Source: Spisula solida (Eukaryota; Mollusca; Bivalvia; Venerida; Mactridae). From it: 64,000 nucleotides of DNA. Both the position numbers and the translations under genes were made by a program. Location: positions 10,591,455 to 10,655,454 of the forward strand of contig OX365948.1 of the NCBI GenBank assembly GCA_947247005.1, given 5' to 3'. How positions within the stretch are numbered: the first letter of the stretch is position 1; each line of letters starts with the position of its first letter. The notes below the pieces were generated by a model. The model had not been told where the DNA came from and did no database searches. It worked only from the letters and a program-made list of their open reading frames with translations. Positions 22,780 to 36,800 of the stretch are shown in pieces.

Positions 22780-23952
22780 TTTATCACATCATTTAAGTTC
22801 ACAGTCATGAAAAAGACTTTGAAATCGAGGTAATAATGAAAAATATAAATAATGATATGTAAGTGTTTATCACATACTTGAATGAAACTTCAATGTAATG
22901 ATATTACAACACATTAAAAAACGTACAAAAATCAACAAATAAAATCTTCTAATAAGATCATGTAACCAACATATGTTATATAACTTCAATACATTAAATG
23001 AATTACATTTTGACCAATAAATATACATGAACACTATGTAAATAATGATTTATCTATATGACATGCTTCCACTGGAAAGGTTAAACTCCCTTAAATGAAT
23101 GATTGAATACAAATGTAAGTTAGACTCCAATAAAAATGAAGGCATGATTCAGTCAACAGCCTTTAAAATCAGGTGGACAAAAATAGATGCAAACTGTTGT
23201 TAACAAAAATAAAATCAGAAAGTAACACTGTTGTCTTATACAGTCAAGACAAGACTAATGATTAACACATTGTTAATACAATAACCTGATAATATCTCCT
23301 TATGTAAGTTTTGCCGAGAAGTCTTATGTAATAAAATGTCCAGATTATGAAATGACATGGGTTTCAATCATTTCATGAACACTTTACACAGAAAACGTTT
23401 TCAAGAGTATACACTCAAATCTGTCTGTAAAAACAGCATAAGTGGTCTTTGTTGACTTGTGCTCTTTTAATATGTTAAATCCAAAGATCTAAATAGATCT
23501 TCATTAAATATGATGGTCTCAAAAGAGATAAAAAATGTTGGTCTTTGCAGAAAGTCTTTGTAATAGTAGTCTTTGTTTGCAGGTGGTCTTTAACACATAT
23601 TTGGATGTATCTAGAATTTGTTTAAGGACACATTATTTATGAAGAAATAACCGAAAAAAATGGCACAAACAACAAGTATTATTCTTCTGTTGTCCTAAAC
23701 TTGGTAACACGCCATTGTAGTTCTAATTTATCTGAATAAAATATTCTTTAGGCTTTGCAACCTAAGAAAGACATCAACCCTCATTAACACAGTACAACAT
23801 TAGGACAAACCAACCCTTCCATATTAACCCTTTAATCCATAATTTCATCTATCCACATCCATTAGTATACTTATCTCAATGTTCAACACTCATTAGTACA
23901 CAGACCAGTGTTGATATAATCACATATTTTCAATATTTCCCAATAACCAGTG

Positions 23953-24270
23953 CGGCTTTGTAGAGCAACAATCTCAGAACAACACCTCCAGAGCGGCCCT
24001 CTGTAGAGCAGCAATCTCTCTATAACAACACCTTCAGAGCTGCCCTCAGTAGAGCAGCAATCTCTCTATAACAACACCTCCAGAGCGGCCCTCTGTAGAG
24101 CAGCAATCTCTCTATAACAACACCTCCAGAGCGGCCCTCAGTAGAGCAGCAATCTCTCTATAACAACACCTCCAGAGCGGCCCTCTGTAGAGCAGCAATC
24201 TCTCTATAACAACACCTTCAGAGCGGCCCTCAGTAGAGCAGCAATCTCTCTATAACAACACCTTCAGAAG
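23953..24270. repeat. 46 bp minisatellite, about 7 copies
   Basis: Unit runs through GTAGAGCAGCAATCTCTC and AACAACACCTCCAGAGCGGC, with few differences between copies (CTCTG/CTCAG, CCTCC/CCTTC). The unit resembles one end of the foldback element beginning at 24297. Confidence 0.9.
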
Positions 24271-24296
24271 CTGATAATTACCAGAACTATAAATCT

Positions 24297-24380
24297 AACC
24301 TCTGTAGAACAACAACCTCCAAAATAATGGCTGATATTAGCAGCTATCAAAGGGTGTTGCTCAACAGAGGTTGTACTGTA
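24297..24380. mobile_element. Foldback MITE abutting the 46 bp minisatellite
   Basis: AACCTCTGTAGAACAACAACC at the left pairs with GTTGCTCAACAGAGGTT at the right, and TACTGTA follows as in the 20588-20680 copy. Confidence 0.65.
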
Positions 24381-24783
24381 GTGTGTTATCAGGAGTCTAT
24401 GGAGTACAGGCTTAAAGTGGTATCATTTAAAAGTTTAATAATAAAATACAGATGCCTGCAAGACTATATTAATAGCTTTTTAAACAATAAGCAGTTACTA
24501 CAGTCTTGCGGGATCTGTTGATTATTAATATATCATTTCCGTATCACATGACACCATGATACCATATTGGGCATGAAGAGTTCAGTGACGTCCCTCGTTA
24601 ATCAAACAACACACATATCATATGCTATTATTGCACAAAGTCAGAACCTGTAACCAAGCACTTCAAACTTGTTGTTAAGCAATAAATCCAAGCATTCAGT
24701 GACATTGATTGCTCATAGCAACCATTGCTATGTTCAGTATACTGTGCAAGGTTTGTAACTGGTAGAATACATATAAAGTTCTT

Positions 24784-24825
24784 CTACTGGTTGAGATTTC
24801 CTTCTTCATATAACTTGTAGACAAG
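24784..24825 (-). CDS. CCDC17: CCDC17-like terminal exon
   Basis: Acceptor TTTTTAG, phase 0. Encodes LVYKLYEEGNLNQ then TAG. Accepted because phase, acceptor and stop all fit the preceding exon. Confidence 0.75.
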   Translation of the reverse strand, partial: LVYKLYEEGNLNQ

Positions 24826-27800
24826 CTAAAAATATAAATGAAATATCATAAATAAAATATAATGAACAAGAAGGGTCGTCGACACAAGAACTTGTCTCCC
24901 AAAAATCATCTGCCTTCAGATTCCTGACAATGTGTGCAACTAGGTTTGGTACCGAGTATTTATGTGAAGGTTTCATTGAAATCCGACAAATGGTTAAGGT
25001 AGACTAGTGCAGACAAACTTTGTGACATCCAGTACAAAATCGGTATGTTTCTCTCACTTTAAGTAGAAGACATAAGAAAAGTAACATTAAATAACATAAG
25101 AGAAGCAAAGCAACTGACAATAGAACACTCCAGTCTGATCATGGTATGCATGGATTTGCTAGTCGATTACTACAATATACAGAGCCTACAAAACTTCATC
25201 ATGATGGACAAACATTCATACCATACTTGCACATATTTGTTACCTTACATGGAGACAGTACTTAACAAGTAAATACAATTAGAACAATAAAATAAAAGCT
25301 ATAAAGCTGACCAATTTGTATCAGTTAAATTTGTTAGTTTCATCTTTGAAAGTTCAAGCAATGTTTCATATTGAGACGTCAAAATATACTTAATCATTAG
25401 TCCAAGATTTTAGTACAAGATAACAAGCAATAAAACGTCCCTTTGGTGCAACAAGGTTGTATCTTACTATATACTGTATAGTGAGATACAACCTTGTTGC
25501 GCCAAGGGGACGAATTGGTGCAAAACTTGTTACACTTCTTTGAATCTTCTCATTTTTACCTGTGACCAATACACGACCGTGACTAATACTTGAGAATACG
25601 GTATTTTTACCTGTGACCAATACACGACCGTGACTACTACTTGAGAATACAGTATTTTTTAACCAAACATTCAAATTACAGGTTTACCAAGTTAATTGTA
25701 CTTACACTTTTAAACTTGACCTTGAGATTATCAACAAACTGATCCGGTGTTTTACCAACAGGTACCAGTGTTTCTAGTGGTTTTCCTGGACGTTCTCTGG
25801 AGTATGTTTCCTCTAGACCGACAGGTATATAATCTGTGTTCACTTCAACCTGGTATATAAACAAGACAACATACACATCTGTCCTACATTTTAACATACC
25901 TATCACACTACTTCAACCCTTTACTCTATATACCCTCCACTTTTCTGATAAACTATGCATTTAATTGTGTACAAATCTCATTTGCCGCTTTTCAGGTCAA
26001 ATATCAAGAATTATCTTCCTTGATGCCATTTTAAGTACATTTTAGGGATCAGAATGTTTACAAACTCAAAAAGTATCATATATCTATGGAGTAAGGGGAT
26101 AACTCTTCAGTCATTTTACATAGTCTACTTGACAACGGATTGAAATTTAGCAGTTAATTAATCCGGTAGAACAGCAATGGAGGACAAAAGTAAAATTTGT
26201 AGCTTTAAGTGAAAGGAAACTAGGAAACTCAGGGTGCCCTCAATGCTTGTAGTGCAGGAACCTCCATTAAAATAGTGTTTGTCTGGTTTCAACCACATTA
26301 AATACCAAATTAGTTTCATTGCAAAATCTGACACCAGAAAGGTTTTTTGGTTGCATAATTTAAATTAATACTCTAAGAGGCATTTTATATAATGTTTTTT
26401 GTATGAATTTGATAACTGATGACATTGTTAGTATTATACGATAAACACCAGAAACACAGACTGCGGTTTATTTAGAAGTTGTGTTACAACAAGATACTTA
26501 CCAGCTTATTGTGCGAGATATCTGACACCAGTTCATCATCTCTACGTGCGTCTGCAACTCGTACAAATATAGACGAACCTTCTAACAGATGGATCTGAAA
26601 ACACAAGCCATTGATAGATTGAGTATAACATACATATATACCAGCGAAAGGGTGAAACTACAAATCTTTTACAATCTTGTAAATAAATTAAACTAGAAGT
26701 TTTTTTACACAAAAATGTATCATTGTCTCCCATGAAGGCCAAAACTCTGGCAATAATCATCTGATCATCTAAAATTCCTGACAATATGCACAACTTGACT
26801 TGGTACCAAGTATTAATTATCTTTTATTGAAGATGTATCAATAATTTGTGAAATGTTTCTTACTCCATTATTTCTGATATTTCTCTCCATCCATTCCTTG
26901 CATGGTTCCCGGGCTAACTGTTTAAGTATAGTCTGTGACGGAGAACCAGCAAACAGTGGAAGCTGAAAGGCTTGAGTTGTACAGTACTTGTCGGTGAAAA
27001 TCTGAACTGCTGTCCAAGCCTACAAACCAAGATAATATACTGTGAATCAAAGTGTTTGCTTCCTTGAAGCCAGAGGTCATTGGTCGATTAGGACGAGAAA
27101 ACCGTATGGCTATGCACATACGACTGTCCAGTTCAAAAACAAACAAACAAACATTAATGTGTTTGCGGAACAGCAAATAAAGATGTGATGCAATGAAAAC
27201 TATTAGTGAATCATCTAATGTCTGAAGAGTTGTATCATTTAATACTCGGTATGCAAAATATGATTTCATAAACAAGGAAATACATGTCAAACACAAAATG
27301 AATGTTTTCCTAAGTACACTCAGATCCAAATCAACGAAAAATAAACTGAATTCATAAATAATACAGACCTGTTCCAGGAGACCATATTTGTAGTTTTCTT
27401 TGGCAACACTCACAGATATTTCTTGCAGATGGATAATCATTGTCATAAATCGATGGAATGAACGACGAGGGAAGTGCTGTTAATGAAACATGTACATGTA
27501 TTAATAAACAACAGCAATAGAATTTGGAGACACATGAAATAATAACTTGTAAATATTATAAACTTGGGCTGTTCCAGGAAAACAGGCCAGAGAGGTCAAG
27601 AACAATAGTCCAAACAACACTTTTCTCCAAACTCAAATATACATAACATTATAATATCTATGACCCTGTTTTAAAGTTTAGAAAATTCTCCAGGGTCATG
27701 GTGTACTTCTCTTGAGCAAAGTACTAACATCATTGCACAACATCAAATTTCAATCATAGATTGAACATAATGAGAAGTAACAGCATGGCTGAAACACAAT

Positions 27801-30800
27801 TTTTTTTCTGTAAGAACAATCAGCTGATTGATGGTCATCATGTAAGCAGATAAAACCCAGAGCCATGGTGTACTGCTTGTGTCCAAAGTACTAAAATTAT
27901 TGTACAACATCAACAATCATAGATAGAATAATGAGAAGCCACAGTATGACTGAAAGTCAACGTTTTTTCTTAAGAACAATCAGTTCATTGATAGTCATTG
28001 TTCGAGCAGCTAAAATCAGCAAAGTACAAACAATATATTTACTGCACAGCATCATTCATCATAGATTGAACATAATGAACAACAACCCTATGACTGTGAC
28101 TGAAGCATGATCAGTTAATTGATGTTTATTGTGTTAGTAGATAAAAGCTCACCTAAAATCCATCCTTCCATTGTGGTGATGTGTTAGTAGATAAAACCTA
28201 ACCTTAAATCCATCCTTCCATTGTGGTGATGTGTTAGAAGATAAAACACTCACCTTAAAACCATCCTTCCACTGTGGTGATGTGTTAGTAGATAAAAGCT
28301 CACCTTAAATCCATCCTTCCACTGTGGTGATGTGTTAGAAGATAAAACACTCACCTTAAATCCATCCTTCCACTGTGGTGATGTGTTAGAAGATAAAAGC
28401 TCACCTTAAATCCATCCTTCCACTGTGGTGATGTGTTAGAAGATAAAACACTCACCTTAAATCCATCCTTCCACTGTGGTGATGTGTTAGAAGATAAAAG
28501 CTCACCTTAAATCCATCCTTCCACTGTGGTGATGTGTTAGAAGATAAAAGCTCACCTTAAATCCATCCTTCCACTGTGGTGATGTGTTAGAAGATAAAAC
28601 ACTCACCTTAAATCCATCCTTCCACTGTGGTGATGTGTTAGAAGATAAAAGCTCACCTTAAATCCATCCTTCCACTGTGGTGATGTGTTAGAAGATAAAA
28701 GCTCACCTTAAATCCATCCTTCCACTGTGGTGATGTGTTAGAAGATAAAACACTCACCTTAAATCCATCCTTCCACTGTGGTGATGTGTTAGTACTACGT
28801 ACATCCAGTAATTCTGTAAATGTCAGTTTGTCGTATGTGGCATGAGGAGCTCCCTGTTAATATATAACATACAATACAGTAAATACGCACACCAAGTTTT
28901 CTCAGTTCTTCCAAGCAGCTATATTTTTTTTTTAAAAAAGGGGTCTAACAAACATTTTTTCTCGGGAAGGGGTCTGACAAAATTTTTTTCTCGGGAAGAG
29001 GTCTGACCAACATTCTTTTCTCGGGAAGGGGTCTGACCAACATTGTTTCTCGGTAAGCCGAAGGGGTCTGACCAACATTTTTTTCTCGGGAAGGGGTCTG
29101 ACCAACATTTAAAATGGTCTGATGGGAGATAAAACCAGGTTTTGTAATAGTGGTCTTTGTTCACAGGTTAGACTGCACTTATTTTGATGATGTTAATAAA
29201 TTGCACAGAAAATTTCATAGAACAAATGAAGCCTTACAAGATAGAAAGCAGCCGGTGGATTCAGACACATGTGAGCATGTGTAAAATTTGACCATGGTAA
29301 GTTGACAGCACTGTCAATGGATACCTAAAATGTAAAAGACCATATTGAAAATTGATATTACTGTCCATTATGTAATCCACAATAAATAAAGTTGTTATTA
29401 TTATTATAAAAGATGGTTGAGATATAAATGTACCACACTGGGTTGGTTGTCTAAAATATAACACTTCAACTGTGGAGGTAGTGGCTAAACAATATTGGCA
29501 TAAAGAAGACATACGATCAGTTATAAAACTTTGATTCTAACAGATCACCACTGGTTCCAGAGAATGTCAGCCAGATTAAAATATGCAATAACATATGCAT
29601 TAATCCACAAATACATGTCTTTATTAAACATTTAGGTTTTCATGTTACCAGCACTCAATGCTTAGGCTAGAAAATATACTGCCTGTCTTAAATTGGTCTA
29701 TAAAACTCAGGACTCTCAACTCTCAAATGTATTACTGTTTTTAACTTTTTAGGACTTCAGACGGCTAGGGCTGGGTGTTTCAGCCATTTTGCTGGGGGGC
29801 TAGGTCATTCAATTTGAGTGTTCTGCTTTTTAACAGAAAGGACTTGGGCAGATCATTTTCTCGTTCGGTTGTGTGGTGGGCGTTGTGCTTTGCATGTTTT
29901 TATTTTTTCTCTGTTCGACTGGTTAAGTTGAGTGCTGCCTTCCCTGTCCGACTAAATATTATCTTTTTGTAAGCATAGATTATGTCCCAGAAATTTGCAG
30001 GTAACATCACAGAACTAGTATACCTTGAGTCCATGCTTTGGGCTGTATTGACAAATAAAGTTGAGATCTTGATCTAATGGTTTGGCATCAGCAGTTTTAG
30101 TCAGCTGGTTCTGGAAATATAAATATAATACTACATCTCCTGCTGAATAATTTGCAGATGATCATCTGTGTGTCACTATTCCATCTATTTCTATTTTTCT
30201 ATTTCTTGATATGCATTTTAGGCTTTTGTCCCATACACACAAACAATATGCACATAACATACTTTCAATGTACATATCATGACATATTATGTGTCAACTT
30301 GTCAACTTAAGTTAGTAAAAGAAATGTTATGAACAAATTAATCTAAATTACTTTTTTCTGATCAGTTTAGAAAAGTTAGAATCTTATAAATAGTAAGAAT
30401 CCTTTAAAAATATGATTAATGGAAATAAAATATTTTTCACTCATTGTAGGGAATTTAAAGATTTACCCTGATGTATTCATCCATGTTTTTATCACTTCTA
30501 AGGAAACTTTCTTTAGCAGAGGCGACCAAGGCGATGACTTCTCGGATAGATCTGCGTGTACGTCTCATCATACTATGAAACAAACGAGTCTCTCCACGTG
30601 TAGGCATACATTTTGATGAATAGTATATCCTGTCAGAGTATTTCGGGCGTGGTTGCCACAGACCCATACGTAGCCAATCACCTTTAGGTACTTTACTCGA
30701 CTGTAAAACAAAGACACTAATATCAAATGCTGTTTATTTGTAACTTGTATACAAACAATGTAATATCAAAATATAGCATTTTTATAATTTGAACATTTTA

Positions 30801-33800
30801 TTCAAATAAAGAGGCATGGAAAACCAATAATCTCTAAGACACATACTCACATATAGTAATACTACCTCCTGATTGAAGAAATTAATAAGAGAAATCGCAA
30901 TATTTATTAACACAATGTTACGCAAACAGATAACTAACCTAAACAAACGAGTAATTATTCAGAGAATTGTCATTTGATAACATTAATACTGTAAGTTTGC
31001 CCAGTGAATTGTAATCTAAATGGAATCAATGCTGCTATAAACTTGCATGAAACTTAAGTTCACTGCATAAAATGTACGAGTCATCAACTTATTTTTGAGT
31101 CCTTATCACCATTAAAATATACATCATTGTCCGCATCATGTTCATTACAGTAAACATGCCCTTTAGTATCATCATCAACTGAATTATTTTTGTTTTAATT
31201 ATTGTTTAAGTCCCACTAACAATGCCGAGTGTCCAGCAAGGGAGACAACAGAGTTCTACAGAACACTTACCTCCAAAGCTTTCCCACCAGGTCCTTTAGC
31301 CACCTTGACAAGTCGTACAAGAACAGAAGCACAAGGAACAATTCTGACACCAGAATCCCTGAGACAAGTCTCGGACAAGGGATCAACACCATTAGGACCT
31401 TGTGAGTAAAGTCGTAACTGATGTGCACCTTCGTTCAATGAAACCTGCATAAATTGTTAATACATATATTTAATTCTTATGTAAAATTATACAGTTTTTT
31501 TACAGTTTATTTTTAAGATTTGAGGCCATTGGCCCATGAATCACATACATAAATACAAACAAGTTATTCATTACAAACAAGTTATATAGCATATCAAAAT
31601 ATATGTACATATTACAAATGGTATTGTATTGCGCGAGATTGTTTTCATGAGACCCACATATTATATCACTTATACGAACAACAAGCTTAGTTTATACTAT
31701 TTTCGTTTTAGGTCGATTGTGAAAACATTTTTCCAGCTGATACTAATCACTCTTAACACTGCATTCCTGATGTTATCCTTTGCCATGAAGGCGCCAGGAG
31801 TCCTTTTATGCAGAGGGTCTGCCAAGGAATTACTGGTACCAGTTTTATTTTGTCTTTGCTATGACAAGACATGAGATCCAACCCTAGTATTCGAGTTGAA
31901 AGCAATGTGCTTATGTTTTTATGTTAAATTAACTGGAATGATTGATATTAATAACAGGTCATATAGTATCATTGCATAAAACACTCTGATGGAGGATTGA
32001 ATTTGTAAATAAGTTTGTTTAATAAATTTTGTAAAATGCACTAATTTGAAGTGATTTTGTTATCTTATAACAATTAGTACTTATTGAGACATGCTTGTTA
32101 AAAAATATATCATAAAAGATTCTAAATATTTTATGCATTATTGAAGTACACCAGTCAAGTAACACCAAGAGGAGAAAAAATAATAATATATAAAATTTAA
32201 AGAATTATAAAAAAGTATTAGTTAGACAGAAAATTTATCACCGTTAGTATCCTTTAAAGGTAAGAACAAATAACCAAGGGCATAAAAAAGTAGAAATAAG
32301 GAAGGGACTTAAAGCATAAGGGCCAAGATGGTCCTGTATTGCTCACTTTTGCACATAAATCTAGTAGAGCCATGAAAGTGTTTCCAATTGGTTGGCATGG
32401 CAACCACTTATTCATAGTTTCAATTCTTTTAGCTATGTTTAGAAAGAACCACCCAAGAAATATTCCTGTAAAATTTGGTTGAAATCAACCAATCGCTTTA
32501 AGAGAATGAATTGTTGACACACATACAAACTGACAACGGAAGAAGATCAATGCCCAAAGCTATGTGACAGGTGAGCTAAAAATACAGTCCAGAGAAATTA
32601 CATAAGGAATTTGGTTTGCTCTAGAATGATAGTATATTTAGTTCCTATTTGTCTATTACCCAAAATATACCAAGGATATTACCCAGTATATATACTGGGG
32701 ATATTACCTGTGACCAAATGTCCTATTCAAGAATAACAACATAACAATATCAGGCAAACAAATATAAGGAAAAATATCCTAATATCATGACCATATAATA
32801 TCTACTTTTTCAACACTACAGGAAGCACAGTTTTAAACAAGAAGTAACAAGAGCTGTCAGTGTAAGGGACATGTGCAATGATAATAGTATACACAAGTAC
32901 TTTAACTTAGTTTAAGTTTCCAAAATGTCTAAGTTAGAAAAGGGCCAAAATTCCTTACAAACTATTGAACTTTATTTCAAATCAATGCCTGAACAAACAG
33001 ACAGTTCAATTTTAATATGTCACCCTTTGTGGTATAAAAACATTGTACAGTGAACAAGACATCAAACTTTAGCCCTAACAAGTTATATAACTTCTTGAGG
33101 GTGCAAACCACATACAAATGAGCATAAGAGATTATAAAAAGATTTCTCCTCCATGCATGAAAACATTCAGGTTTACATTTGAAAACAAAGACAAAAGCAT
33201 CTTCAACTAAGTCCTGGATTTTCAACTTATACATACTAGCATATATATCACACAAAAACTGGTAACACTGAACTTTCCCCTTTACTCAGCCAGCTTACCT
33301 GCATGGGTTTGTCTACATTAGGTTGTCGTTCAGTTCCAGTTTCCACAAACACATTCAGTGTACAATATCCAACTACAGTCAATGTCTTGTAGAAATTGTC
33401 ACATGTATACACCTACAATGTGTAATAACAAATGAGAACAGATGCACAGAAAGGGCTACAATCATAAAACAGGTCCTTCCACACAGTCCCCCCAGGGTAT
33501 GAAATAAAACATAGAACAATGGCGAGATTATCAAATAAAATAATATTTTTATATACAAGATGGATTGGGAAACAGAAAGCTTTATTCTACAAGAAACTGT
33601 TACAGTACATTGAATACTGTTTCTGTATTGTTATCTCACTCATAAGTTTTTAGAACTTTTTTAACTTCAAAAGAAGAGAAGTGAGTGTTTTTTTTAACTT
33701 CAAAAGAAGAGTAGTGAGTGTTTTTTACCTTCAAAAGAAGAGTAGCAGTAGGAGGTATATTTGTTTCCCTGAACTCAACCTTGTCTTCAAAGACAGGATT

Positions 33801-36800
33801 ATACACATCACTATCTAACTTGACATTAGAGCTAATATCTTTACCAAACAGTTCATATCGTCGGTCAAGTATACGGCCAGCAACCTGAAACATGCAACAC
33901 TCAATTAACAATATTTTAGGTGATACAAGACATGAGCTAAGGTATGAGGTTACTACCACTGTATTTTTCAGTCATAGTACTTGCACGAAGGCCATTGCGA
34001 ATATTTTTTGCTGATTTTTTTTGTTCTAGCAAGTAACTTTTTCCATTGAATGAGTTACTTCTCATCTGAATAGCAGGAAGTATTCAAAAACTACATTCAA
34101 TGACTGATAACTGCTACCTTAAATCAGACGACTAACAAGGTAACTGGGTATTAGAGAGGAAAATGATTATTAACAGGTTCAAGGCCATTCTTTTTTTTTA
34201 TTTACCAACATTCATTGATAGATTACTTTTTAATTGCATATAAGATAAGACAACCTTAAATATGTACTAATAAGTTACAATTAGTGATATCTGTACTTCA
34301 CTGAATCTTTATATCTTGTATAGATTTAAACCTTTATCAGTAAAAGCATCCTCTCAGAGTACTTTGGGCTTATATTAATACAACAAATACAACAAATGTT
34401 GTTGTCTTATATTAATATCGACAATCCATTCAACTTGTACAATACATGTAGAAAAGTAGAACCTACTTTTGTAAAAGTTACAGAGTCGGGTAGGTATCTA
34501 CAGGCATCTATATATACATCAAATCCATCTCCCAACAAATAAGGTTCCTTTATAGGAGTTTTACGTTCCATTGGTAACCAGGCAAACTGTAATATACATT
34601 GTAGAAAATATGCGAATCCATGTACAAAATGTTGATTCAAATGTTTTAAGGATAATGAACTTAAATGACCATAAAAACATGAAATATGTATGTTAAATCC
34701 CTGTCAAACAGTCAGTGCAACATAAAAATATTAGTTATAATCATACACATTTATATCCCCAGTAGACCTTGCAAAAGATCATGGGTATTTGTGTAATAAA
34801 CTTTATGCCCATTGTATGATAATGCTGTTATAGTGAGTATTTCACTGTTTTAAGCACACAACCCCTGACATTAAATAAGTTTAGCATATTTTTATGCAAA
34901 TTTATAATAGATTCAACGTTAAAATTTACGGAATGTTTACGAGATGTGTAAATATTGGGTAGGTTACCTCTGGTAGGGTGTCTTCATCATCAACATCAGA
35001 TATATCACTGGGAGTGAGAGATCCAGGACGTGGTTGACCTTGGAACACATATACACGTAGAGAAGATTTACCATATCGTTGCCAGTCTCGAGTGTATGGC
35101 TGATCATTGACAGGTACTTGATTAGGTTCTGGTATCGGAGGTTGAAATAAAGGTAGGGTATGTGTCCCTTCGTTGATTGACATAGAGTTAGGGTTGAATG
35201 TCTTTCTTTTCTTCAATGGCAAATCTGTCAATGAAATTAATATTTATTATAACTACCCAGGCATGGAGCAGGGGTCCTACTGAGGCATAATGCCAAATCC
35301 TGAAAATGAGTCGAAGTCTGTTTCAGGTGCCATTAGCTCACATCCGTACACCTGAACTAGGTTTCAATCATAGTTTTATTGTAAAAATCAGATTATGGAA
35401 CTTCAAATGACCATTACTTTTTCAACTCTTGGAATTTTTTCATCAAATCACTTTTATTTTGTACAGAAAATTATGGAACCTGGATTCTTATGGCTTCTGT
35501 AGAACTGTTGAGATCATGTACTGCTGTGGTTTGGACATCTACCTTGATTGGTGTCATATCTAATCAATTTGTCCTTATCATTGGTTTAAATTTTGATATT
35601 TAATCATCGATATTTTCTTATAACACTGATCATGATAGAAGCAATCATGTGTTATAAACACATAACATACATTATATGTTATTTCTAGTCAACTGGCTTT
35701 CGTATTTGATTAAAAATCATTGAAAACTTATCATTCTGTTGATTTTTAGGTGTTTCGCAGACTGACATGACCTTTTTAGTTTAATAATACACCACCAGTA
35801 TTACGTATATAATTTAGTGTATAAATAAGAATTAAACTAAAAAAAGTTGTTTTAAGTATCGAAGACATGCCACTTAACTTGACTCAGAATGTAATTTTAA
35901 TATTTAAGTCTAAACGAGGGTTCACATACCACCTAGAAAAATTGTGTAACAAATTGTGAGTATCATTATTGTAGCGGTACTTACTATCATCACATTTGAC
36001 TAGTGGTAAGAAGGACCATGCTACACATGTCTCCTCGTCATATAACGAGGCTTCCTGTGCGCCTTGTTCTGGTTGCATCATAAATTCATCCAGAGAATCA
36101 GACTGACGTTTCTTGAGATATAAGCGAGCAATGAGAACCATGTCACCTTGAAATTCAACATCTTGAAATGTGGCTTCTTGTTGTCCAAACACATGGTAGC
36201 CATATTTAAAGTTGGAGCGCACAGCAGTAGTGCTACAGGTGACAGGGCTGGTAGTAGATTGAACAACCTGTACATAGAATGAAGTTGATGTAAATACAAG
36301 TAGCAACCATTCATGTATACAACAGGTGACAGGGCTGGTAGTAGATTGAACAACCTGTACATAGAATGAAGGTGATGTAAATACAAGTAGCAACCTGGAC
36401 CATTTCAGTAACTTTGTGCAAACAGATATCTGAAGACAGTTAACATGGGCGAGAGCTATGTAGCGTTTTCAACAGGAGGATACAGCCATGTAATCATGGT
36501 ACAAGAGAACAAGCCAGTCTCCCATATCTAATGCTGAGCATCAAGCAAAATAAAAACTTCAGATATTGTCATTGGTATGATGAGTTCATATTGCAAACCA
36601 TATAATATTATCTCCCACATTCTAAGCAGACGCTCTAATACGAGGCTGTTTACTTTATACTAATTTATTTTAGGTTGATAATGAAACAAGTTCTTATAAC
36701 TCTCGACCCATCATAACTAATGTTATCTATTGCCAAAAGCATCAGAGAGAAGAGAAGCCAGTTTCCCCCATTTTAATGTCGAAGCATCAAGCAAGGGAAA

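Larger units (their letters stand above)
16826..24783. other. Region between two convergent genes
   Basis: About 8 kb between the KIFC1 stop and the stop of the CCDC17-like gene on the opposite strand. No exon on either strand could be supported. It should hold both 3' UTRs. Listed separately: poly(A) candidates, a TIR element at 22558-22779, a short foldback at 20588-20680 and a 46 bp minisatellite at 23953-24270. The rest is AT-rich, with one dispersed repeat at 19660-19870. Confidence 0.6.

Noticed and set aside
26922..27446. 174-codon - strand ORF
   Set aside because: It runs antisense-frame through an intron between two well-supported exons (27369-27476 and 26864-27019), which use another frame with good splice sites.
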